This document shows positions 1-4,975 of a DNA stretch of 6,363 bases, piece after piece. The translations under genes were made by a program, and so were the position numbers. Source of the stretch: Gammaproteobacteria bacterium (GTDB lineage Bacteria; Pseudomonadota; Gammaproteobacteria; S012-40); assembly GCA_029879945.1 (NCBI GenBank), contig JAOUPJ010000212.1:1-6363 (forward strand). Reading direction: 5' to 3'. A model generated the notes under the pieces. It saw nothing but the letters and a program-made list of their open reading frames with translations. It did no database searches and was not told the DNA's origin. Every line of letters begins with the position of its first letter. Positions within the stretch are counted from its first letter, which is position 1.

Positions 1-488
1 CCTGGAACGAAGCCGGCGAAGAAGCAATTCGCAACTTCAAGAAGGGCGACGAAGTTGAGACCGTTATCCTTGTGATTGACCCTGAGCGTGAGCGTATCTC
101 GCTGGGTATCAAGCAATTGGATAAAGATCCTTTCTCCAACTTCTTGTCTGAGAACAATAAGGGTGCCATCGTCAAAGGCAAGGTACTGGAAGTGGACGCC
201 AAAGGCGCAGTCATCGATTTGGGTGACGGTGTTGAAGGCCAGCTTCGTGCCTCCGAGCTTTCACGTGAACGCGTGGAAGACGCCCGCAAGGTTCTCACCG
301 TAGATGAAGAGATCGAAGCCAAGTTCATTGGCGTTGATCGTAAAAATCGCGTGATCTCACTCTCTATCAAGGCCAAAGACAATGATGAAGAAGCTGAGGC
401 CATCAATGATTATTCCAGAAGTGCTCAGGAATCTGGCTCCACTACCCTTGGTGACATCCTCAAAGAGCAAATGGAAGGGAATAAATAG
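1..488 (+). CDS. rpsA: 30S ribosomal protein S1, C-terminal part (5' end outside window)
   Basis: This is the 3' end of the gene; the frame is open from the first base (first full codon at position 3) and 161 residues are visible before TAG at 486-488. S1 binds mRNA on the 30S subunit and helps load structured or weak-SD messages. Two S1 (OB-fold) repeats can be seen: the tail of one (WNEAGEEAIRNFKKGDEV, then ERERISLGIKQL) and a complete last one running from NKGAIVKGKVLEVDAKGAV through GVEGQLRASELSRERVEDA to GVDRKNRVISLSIKAKD. An acidic, low-complexity tail follows. From memory these match the last repeats of E. coli S1 closely. A GTG at 72 is an internal valine codon, not a start. Downstream are two hairpin terminators and then ihfB, the usual neighbour of rpsA in gammaproteobacteria. 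Identification is firm; only the upstream length is unknown. Confidence 0.97.
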   Translation, partial: WNEAGEEAIRNFKKGDEVETVILVIDPERERISLGIKQLDKDPFSNFLSENNKGAIVKGKVLEVDAKGAVIDLGDGVEGQLRASELSRERVEDARKVLTVDEEIEAKFIGVDRKNRVISLSIKAKDNDEEAEAINDYSRSAQESGSTTLGDILKEQMEGNK

Positions 489-503
489 TCCTTATTTAGG
501 TCT

Positions 504-529
504 TCGGGCATCCTGGTGGTGCCCGATTT
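504..529 (+). terminator. hairpin terminator 1 after rpsA
   Basis: The arms TCGGGCA (504-510) and TGCCCGA (520-526) are perfect complements around a 9-nt loop, which may shorten by a U-G and a C-G pair. TTTCTCTT follows, a broken U-tract. It begins 15 nt after the rpsA stop. The stem is GC-rich but the U-tract is interrupted, so termination may be partial. Confidence 0.7.
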
Positions 530-554
530 CTCTTACTCATTGATTATAAAGTAG

Positions 555-587
555 TAAAGGTGCCTTACGGGCACCTTTATTGCTTTA
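555..587 (+). terminator. hairpin terminator 2 (tandem) after rpsA
   Basis: A 10-bp perfect stem pairs TAAAGGTGCC (555-564) with GGCACCTTTA (570-579) around a 5-nt loop (TTACG), followed by TTGCTTT. The A-rich 5' side and T-rich 3' side allow some function in both directions. Together with the hairpin at 504-526 it makes a tandem terminator that should insulate the strongly expressed rpsA transcript from ihfB. Confidence 0.75.
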
Positions 588-609
588 TGCACCAAGTAAC
601 AAGTCTTAT

Positions 610-639
610 TTGAACAGATTTGATTGTTATGGTAATTAT
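610..639 (+). promoter_or_regulatory. candidate sigma70 promoter for ihfB
   Basis: TTGAAC (610-615) is a 4/6 match to the -35 box; AATTAT (634-639) is a 4/6 match to the -10 box, with an 18-nt spacer. An alternative pair is TTGCCT (641-646) with TGTAAA (665-670), also 18 nt apart. A promoter is expected here because the tandem terminators separate ihfB from rpsA, but neither pair is strong. The stretch 589-715 contains no gene other than a doubtful 20-codon upstream ORF. Confidence 0.3.
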
Positions 640-645
640 GTTGCC

Positions 646-681
646 TTTAGGTCATAGACAAGCATGTAAAGCCGACCTAAA
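646..681 (+). repeat. 8-bp inverted repeat in the ihfB leader
   Basis: TTTAGGTC (646-653) and GACCTAAA (674-681) are exact inverted copies with 20 nt between them, ending 34 nt before the ihfB ATG. The same TTTAGGTC also occurs at 495-502, just after rpsA. It could be an operator or a leader hairpin; the sequence alone does not decide. Confidence 0.45.
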
Positions 682-715
682 CTCTTATGGAACAAACAAA
701 AAGTGGTGATCATCA

Positions 716-1054
716 ATGGGAACAGAGATCAATCCAGAACAAACAGTGACCAAGTCCGAACTCATGGAGCTTCTGGCTAAAAAACAAACACAACTCGCAT
801 TTAAAGATGTTGAGCTGGCCGTTAAAACCATGCTGGAACAGATGACTCAAGCCCTCTCTACAGGCGAGCGCATTGAAATTCGGGGATTTGGCAGCTTTTC
901 CTTACATTTTCGTCCGCCAAGGATGGGAAGAAACCCCAAAACTGGTGACCCCGTTCCCTTGAGCGGAAAACATGTGCCGCATTTTAAACCAGGAAAAGAG
1001 TTACGAGACCGGGTAAATGCCGCAATCCAAAACGGCGTGCCCATCTCCTCGTAA
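716..1054 (+). CDS. ihfB: integration host factor subunit beta
   Basis: This 112-aa protein is a member of the HU/IHF family. It pairs with IhfA and bends DNA sharply at specific sites, acting in transcription, recombination and replication. The family core is clear: TKSELMELLAKKQ at residues 12-24, GERIEIRGFGSFSLHFR at 50-66, the DNA-minor-groove arm GRNPKTGDPV at 71-80 with the intercalating proline P74, and the C-terminal VPHFKPGKELRDR. E. coli IhfB is about 94 aa; this one has roughly 10 extra residues at the N-terminus and a short extra tail (NAAIQNGVPISS). The N-terminal extra depends on the start. ATG at 716 is used here, but GTG at 746 would give a protein beginning exactly where the family usually begins (VTKSEL). 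Neither has a strong Shine-Dalgarno; AGTGG at 702-706 before the ATG is weak. The gene appears to be monocistronic, between the tandem terminators and a hairpin at 1090. Confidence 0.96.
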   Translation: MGTEINPEQTVTKSELMELLAKKQTQLAFKDVELAVKTMLEQMTQALSTGERIEIRGFGSFSLHFRPPRMGRNPKTGDPVPLSGKHVPHFKPGKELRDRVNAAIQNGVPISS

Positions 1055-1089
1055 ACGCATTTTCAAATACCTTAAATTCTATTCTACTG

Positions 1090-1131
1090 CCCATGGTCTA
1101 GTGTGATACATTAACCATGGGTTTGTACTTT
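1090..1131 (+). terminator. probable terminator after ihfB
   Basis: CCCATGGT (1090-1097) and ACCATGGG (1114-1121) form an 8-bp perfect stem with a 16-nt loop, followed by TTTGTACTTTGTTT. The long loop makes it a moderate terminator. It lies 35 nt after the ihfB stop and separates ihfB from lapA. Confidence 0.5.
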
Positions 1132-1149
1132 GTTTGGTCTAAATAAACT
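1123..1149 (+). promoter_or_regulatory. weak candidate promoter for lapA-lapB-pyrF
   Basis: TTGTAC (1123-1128) and TAAACT (1144-1149) are each 4/6 matches to sigma70 boxes, but the spacer is only 15 nt. The location, between the ihfB hairpin and the lapA ribosome binding site, is where a promoter is expected. Support from the sequence itself is weak. Confidence 0.25.
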
Positions 1150-1190
1150 GATACAAAAACAGTGCTGAGAGGGGCCTTAAAGGATAAGCG

Positions 1191-1475
1191 TTGAAGATTA
1201 TATTTATCGTTTTGGGAATAGGTTTGGCGTTACTGGTTTTGAGTTTCTCAGTCGTGAATGCGCATCTCGTCCCTTTAGATTACTTTATCGGTAAAACAGA
1301 GGCCCCTCTGGCCTTGTTATTGGCGATTACCTTGGCAGTGGGCGCACTGGTTGGTGTATTTGCCATGCTTAAGACGATTATGTCGCTACGACTCGAGATA
1401 GGAAAACTAAGAAAGACTGTTAAGCTTTCAGAAAAAGAAATCGCCAATCTGCGTTCCTTGCCAATCAAGGATTGA
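1191..1475 (+). CDS. lapA: lipopolysaccharide assembly protein A (LapA, DUF1049 family)
   Basis: This is a 94-aa inner-membrane protein. Two hydrophobic segments are visible, about residues 3-23 (IIFIVLGIGLALLVLSFSVV) and 38-61 (APLALLLAITLAVGALVGVF), joined by a short polar loop. A charged helical tail at about 66-90 (LRLEIGKLRKTVKLSEKEI) looks like a coiled coil and should be cytoplasmic. In E. coli, LapA works with LapB, which controls LpxC degradation by FtsH and so sets LPS output. The start is TTG at 1191: AAGG at 1180-1183 lies 7 nt upstream, and any later start would cut into the first membrane helix. The 7-nt gap to lapB supports co-transcription and a shared role. The sequence is diverged from E. 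coli LapA, so the name rests on length, topology and neighbours. Confidence 0.9.
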   Translation: MKIIFIVLGIGLALLVLSFSVVNAHLVPLDYFIGKTEAPLALLLAITLAVGALVGVFAMLKTIMSLRLEIGKLRKTVKLSEKEIANLRSLPIKD

Positions 1476-1482
1476 GTGAATC

Positions 1483-2637
1483 ATGTATGAATTGCTCTGG
1501 TTTTTATTACCAGTAGCTGCCGTCTCCGGTTGGTATGTGTCACAAAAAAGTGGCCAGGGCATGCGATTTGCGCCTGAAAAACAAATCGACCTCAATACAG
1601 GCTATTACCAGGGCATCAATTACCTTTTAAACGAGCAACCCGACAAGGCACTGGATGTCTTCGTCAAGATGCTTGAAGTCAATAGCGAAACAGTAGAACT
1701 CCACCTTGCGCTTGGGAGCCTTTTTCGACGACGAGGAGAGGTGGACCGTGCCATACTCCTGCATCAAAACCTCATTGCCAGACCAACGCTCGCACCCAAG
1801 CAAAGAGAATATGCCCTGCTGGAACTGGCTAACGACTATCTAAAGGCCGGATTGTTAGATAGAGCAGAGCGTCTGTTTCTCGATCTAAAAGGCTCGAAAG
1901 ACTATAGTCAATCTGCTTTGGCAGGCCTGGTAGAAGTCTATCAACAAGAGAGAGACTGGGATCAGGCAATCAGCACAGCCAAGTCCTATCAAAAAGTATC
2001 GGGTAAATCTCAATCCGAAATCATCGCCCAGTATTACTGCGAAATGGCAGATAAGATGCGCATAGCTCGCAAAAATGACAAAGTGCCTGGCATATTGAAA
2101 AAGGCATTGCAAGCCAATTCAAACTGTGTGCGGGCGAATCTAATACTGGCACAACATGAAATGGATATGTTTAATTTCAAGGCTGCCAGCAAGGCCTACC
2201 TGCGCGTCATTGATCAGGATGCACGTTTCTTTTCCCTAGCGATTAATCCACTCAAAGAATGCCTGGCGAAGCTTGGGGAATCCAATCAGCTTGTGAGACA
2301 CCTGCAATCCGTATTGGGCAGCCGGTGGAATCGCGATGCCTTGGCCTTTGTAAACGAAAAGTTTGGCATGGAACCCAACGGACAAGAGGCATTGAGCCTG
2401 ATTGAAAAACAACTCAATGAAAAACCAAATCTACGCACACTCTCACGTTATGTTGAGACAGTTCAAGCCAGCACTCAAGATGCAAAAAATGAAATCGTAA
2501 ATAAGATTGCAAGAACACTAAAAGAAATAGAAAATAGCACCGCAGACTATCGTTGTGAGCACTGCGGCTACGCTTCGCACGCACTATTCTGGCAATGCCC
2601 GAGTTGTAAGACCTGGGATTCCGTGGACCCACTATAA
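1483..2637 (+). CDS. lapB: lipopolysaccharide assembly protein B (LapB/YciM), TPR + rubredoxin-type zinc domain
   Basis: This protein has 384 aa, close to the usual 389. The N-terminus is a single membrane anchor (residues 1-20, ELLWFLLPVAAVSGWYV). TPR-type helical repeats follow from about 38 to 340; the best preserved stretch is YYQGINYLLNEQPDKALDVF (41-60) and LALGSLFRRRGEVDRAILLH (75-94). The C-terminus is a rubredoxin-like metal site with C358-x2-C361 and C372-x2-C375 (YRCEHCGY, QCPSCKTW). In E. coli, LapB is an essential inner-membrane adaptor that presents LpxC to FtsH, limiting LPS synthesis, and it is itself antagonised by YejM/PbgA. All four cysteines and the anchor are present, so the protein should be functional. 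Its stop is 13 nt before pyrF. A Shine-Dalgarno is poor (AAGG at 1467-1470, or GAGTGA at 1474-1479), so translation may be coupled to lapA. Confidence 0.97.
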   Translation: MYELLWFLLPVAAVSGWYVSQKSGQGMRFAPEKQIDLNTGYYQGINYLLNEQPDKALDVFVKMLEVNSETVELHLALGSLFRRRGEVDRAILLHQNLIARPTLAPKQREYALLELANDYLKAGLLDRAERLFLDLKGSKDYSQSALAGLVEVYQQERDWDQAISTAKSYQKVSGKSQSEIIAQYYCEMADKMRIARKNDKVPGILKKALQANSNCVRANLILAQHEMDMFNFKAASKAYLRVIDQDARFFSLAINPLKECLAKLGESNQLVRHLQSVLGSRWNRDALAFVNEKFGMEPNGQEALSLIEKQLNEKPNLRTLSRYVETVQASTQDAKNEIVNKIARTLKEIENSTADYRCEHCGYASHALFWQCPSCKTWDSVDPL

Positions 2638-2650
2638 ACAAGGAGAATGA

Positions 2651-3367
2651 ATGACAGAAACTGAGACGAAACTGATAATAGCCCTCGATTTTGATAACCT
2701 TTCCGCTGTAGAACAGCTCTGCGATCAACTCTCTCCCTCAATGTGCCGCCTCAAAATAGGCAAAGAACTATTCACTCGCTTTGGACCCGCTGTCGTGGAG
2801 ACAGTACAAAAAAAAGGATTCGAAGTGTTTCTAGATCTAAAGTTTCATGATATTCCCCAAACAGTGGCCAAAGCGGTGGCCTCTGCTGCCAGTTTGGGTG
2901 TATGGATGGTCAACGTACATGCATTGGGTGGAGCACGCATGATGACAGCGGCGAGGGAATCCCTGTCGAAGTTTAGCAAAGCGCCAACTTTGATTGCAGT
3001 GACCCTACTCACCAGTCATGATGAAGAGGATTACAATCAACTGGGATTCAAAGATCCGATTGCGTTACAGGTGGAACGCCTGGCGCGTCTCACACACCAA
3101 TGTGGCTTGGATGGCGTAGTGTGCTCGGCACAGGAAGCCGCCGCAATCAGAAAACTGACGAGCCCGACGTTTTGCCTGGTAACACCGGGAATTCGCCCAA
3201 AAGGCTCCGAGACTCAAGACCAGCGACGCATCCTTACGCCTAGCGAGGCAATCCAACAAGGATCAAACTTTTTGGTAATAGGCAGGCCAGTCACACAGGC
3301 CACGGATCCCGCTCAAGCCCTTGCCGAAATTGATCGAGAAATCAAAGGATTAAACATTGACAGCTAG
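2651..3367 (+). CDS. pyrF: orotidine 5'-phosphate decarboxylase
   Basis: This 238-aa TIM-barrel enzyme converts OMP to UMP in the last step of de novo pyrimidine synthesis in the cytosol. The length is normal. Catalytic and substrate residues are in place: D13 in ALDFDN, K35 in RLKIGKELF, and the D62-x-K64-x2-D67 charge network in LDLKFHDIPQTV. The phosphate-binding elements VTPGIRP (177-183) and VIGRPVTQATDP (209-220) are also intact. The start ATG at 2651 has a good AAGGAG at 2640-2645; the ATG at 2647 is out of frame. The gene follows lapB at 13 nt, as in E. coli, and probably shares its transcript. UMP feeds UDP-sugar pools, a possible but unproven link to the polysaccharide genes that follow. 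The last codons overlap a candidate promoter (TTGACA at 3357). Confidence 0.98.
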   Translation: MTETETKLIIALDFDNLSAVEQLCDQLSPSMCRLKIGKELFTRFGPAVVETVQKKGFEVFLDLKFHDIPQTVAKAVASAASLGVWMVNVHALGGARMMTAARESLSKFSKAPTLIAVTLLTSHDEEDYNQLGFKDPIALQVERLARLTHQCGLDGVVCSAQEAAAIRKLTSPTFCLVTPGIRPKGSETQDQRRILTPSEAIQQGSNFLVIGRPVTQATDPAQALAEIDREIKGLNIDS

Positions 3368-3384
3368 CCTGGATTCGCTAAACT
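3357..3384 (+). promoter_or_regulatory. candidate sigma70 promoter for the polysaccharide export genes
   Basis: TTGACA (3357-3362) is a perfect -35 hexamer lying across the last codons of pyrF. TAAACT (3379-3384) is a 4/6 -10 hexamer after a 16-nt spacer. Transcription would begin near 3391, leaving a very short leader before the start at 3409. This is the best promoter match I noticed in the window. Confidence 0.5.
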
Positions 3385-3397
3385 GCTAGAACAGTTT
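3380..3397 (+). promoter_or_regulatory. interrupted palindrome over the -10 region (possible operator)
   Basis: AAACTG (3380-3385) and CAGTTT (3392-3397) are exact inverted arms separated by 6 nt (CTAGAA). The palindrome covers the candidate -10 box and start point, a classic repressor position. It is not a LexA box (CTG-N10-CAG is needed; here the spacing is N6). No U-tract follows, so it is unlikely to be a terminator. Confidence 0.35.
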
Positions 3398-3408
3398 TCA
3401 GGATAGGT

Positions 3409-4959
3409 TTGAACGTGTATTTTTTTCGGCACCGATTGGCCCTGCCCAAGCCCTTTCTTTTTCTCTTATTCTTGTCTCCGGCAACTCACAGTGCGGCCTC
3501 CCTCATTCATTACGACAATATCTTCAGCTTCAGTCTGGAAAATATCAAGATTTCCGATGAGGAAAAAATGGGGTTGCTGGGCGCAAATTACCTTGTACAA
3601 ACATCACGACTTGGCTATGCAGGCCTGGGTATCTATAGCGCGGTAACAGGCGATCGTGGGGGCTTTTTCACAGGTGGCTTGGCTATGGGCTCAGACCTTT
3701 TTCTTTTCTATCCCTTCACCCTGAGACCCGCTATTTTTGTTGGTGGCGGAGGCGGAGGGGCTGCCCCCCAGGGCGGAGGATTAATGCTAAGGGCCAGTGC
3801 AGATATCATCTATAACAGGAAGGATTGGCAAACGGGAATCGGCTGGAGTGACGTACGATTCCCCAATGGTGATATCAATAGTAAGCAGATCAATCTTTCA
3901 TTCGCTTATCGTTTCGAAGATTGGATGGCCGTAGGCTGGCCCAAAGGCAAAGGCCAAATCTCTTCCCTAAGCCTGCCTGCACAAAGTCAGCAACGTGAAC
4001 TCTATCTTCAAAGCGAGACCTATTGGCCCCAGAGGGGGCAATCAGGTCGCTCCCATACCCCTTTGGACGGGCGCATGGACCTCATCGGCATAAGGTGGCG
4101 ACAGCAACTCAATACCCGATGGAAAGGAGAATTCCAAACCGATGGTGCCTGGGGAGGGAACACGGACGGCTTCGCTCAGGTCCTGCTGGGAGCCAGTTAC
4201 CGAATTGTAGGCAGCTCGTCAGTAGACTGGTATCTGGGCGCAATGCTAGGCGCGGCAGGAGGTGGAGATGTCGATACAGGAGGAGGCCTTATCTCAAGAG
4301 GATTCTCAGGAATTTCTCTTAATATATTGAATAAATTGAATATACATGGAGAATTAGGGTATACCGATGCAATGGCCGGACAGTTCTCCGCTACCACCAT
4401 CAGCCTTGGCCTCGGCTGGAACTATGAAAGCCTGGTACCTGCCAGCTCTGTGGATCTCAGCTATAGAGGCTCTGATTTCAACTGGTCAAAATGGAGACTA
4501 CGATTCGGAAGTCAACGCTATTTGGGAACACAGGACGAAGACAGAAAAGGCGACGAATTTGTGGGTGAGCCCGTTGATTTGGCAGTGCTAAAACTGGACG
4601 CCTTTATTAACAACTCCCTCTATGTAACAGGACAGGCTTTGGGCGCTTATGAGGGCGGAGCGGGGGGCTACGCAGTGGGATTGGTCGGCGCAGGACTGCG
4701 AAGCCCACTCTACCGAAAGGTGATTGAGCTGGAGGTGGGGGCTGAGGCCACACTTGGTGCGGCGGGTGGTGGCGGTATTGCAGTGGGTGGAGGCAGAATC
4801 TTTCAAGCCATGGTAAACTTCGGCCTGCAAACTCGCTATGCCTGGGGCCTGGAACTGTCCGTCGGGCAGGTGAACTCAATGGATGGTGGCTTGAGTGAGC
4901 GGGTGGTGGACATGAATATACAGTATCGATTTTCCACACCCCATACCTCGAGTAGTTAA
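3409..4959 (+). CDS. predicted outer-membrane beta-barrel protein with triplicated Gly-rich unit, function unknown
   Basis: I do not recognise a named family for this 516-aa protein. Residues 1-30 are a Sec signal peptide: basic start (RHR), hydrophobic core (FLFLLFLSPA), likely cleavage around HSAA/S. The rest contains no cysteine, many Trp/Tyr/Phe, no long hydrophobic helix, and many alternating segments ending in aromatic pairs (INLSFAYRF, ISLGLGWNY, MNIQYRF), all typical of outer-membrane beta-barrels. Three units at about 53-169, 222-339 and 391-508 align with each other with a 169-residue period; each carries a glycine motif (GGGG-x3/4-GGG). I count about eight possible strands per period, hence perhaps 24 in all (inference). 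The start is TTG 3409 (AGGA at 3400-3403); GTG 3415 (AGG at 3405-3407) is an equal alternative and changes only two residues. It ends 16 nt before an OPX gene, so a role in polysaccharide passage or anchoring at the outer membrane is likely but unproven. Confidence 0.85.
   Translation: MNVYFFRHRLALPKPFLFLLFLSPATHSAASLIHYDNIFSFSLENIKISDEEKMGLLGANYLVQTSRLGYAGLGIYSAVTGDRGGFFTGGLAMGSDLFLFYPFTLRPAIFVGGGGGGAAPQGGGLMLRASADIIYNRKDWQTGIGWSDVRFPNGDINSKQINLSFAYRFEDWMAVGWPKGKGQISSLSLPAQSQQRELYLQSETYWPQRGQSGRSHTPLDGRMDLIGIRWRQQLNTRWKGEFQTDGAWGGNTDGFAQVLLGASYRIVGSSSVDWYLGAMLGAAGGGDVDTGGGLISRGFSGISLNILNKLNIHGELGYTDAMAGQFSATTISLGLGWNYESLVPASSVDLSYRGSDFNWSKWRLRFGSQRYLGTQDEDRKGDEFVGEPVDLAVLKLDAFINNSLYVTGQALGAYEGGAGGYAVGLVGAGLRSPLYRKVIELEVGAEATLGAAGGGGIAVGGGRIFQAMVNFGLQTRYAWGLELSVGQVNSMDGGLSERVVDMNIQYRFSTPHTSSS
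3565..4932 (+). repeat. three diverged protein-level repeats within the barrel gene
   Basis: Unit A covers 3565-3915, unit B 4072-4425 and unit C 4579-4932 (117, 118 and 118 codons). The motif cores GGGGGAAPQGGGLM, AAGGGDVDTGGGLI and AAGGGGIAVGGGRI begin at residues 113, 282 and 451, exactly 169 apart each time. The unit ends (YRF 169, WNY 339, YRF 508) keep the same period. The similarity is at protein level; the DNA has diverged, so the triplication is old. Confidence 0.75.
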
Positions 4960-4975
4960 GTAAGGAGACTGTTGT

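Noticed and set aside
590..730. IHF autoregulatory site near ihfB
   Set aside because: I compared the ATCAA stretches with WATCAANNNNTTR and found no full match.
2414..2728. Minus-strand 104-codon frame across the lapB-pyrF junction
   Set aside because: It opposes two certain genes and shows no family features.
3385..3394. LexA (SOS) box
   Set aside because: CTG and CAG are only 6 nt apart, whereas the LexA box needs 10.
3380..3397. Hairpin as a terminator between pyrF and the barrel gene
   Set aside because: The stem has only 6 mostly A-T pairs and no U-tract follows; its position over a -10 box fits an operator better.
4607..4939. Minus-strand 110-codon frame rich in proline and arginine
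   Set aside because: The composition is the expected complement of the glycine codons of the barrel gene, not a separate protein.
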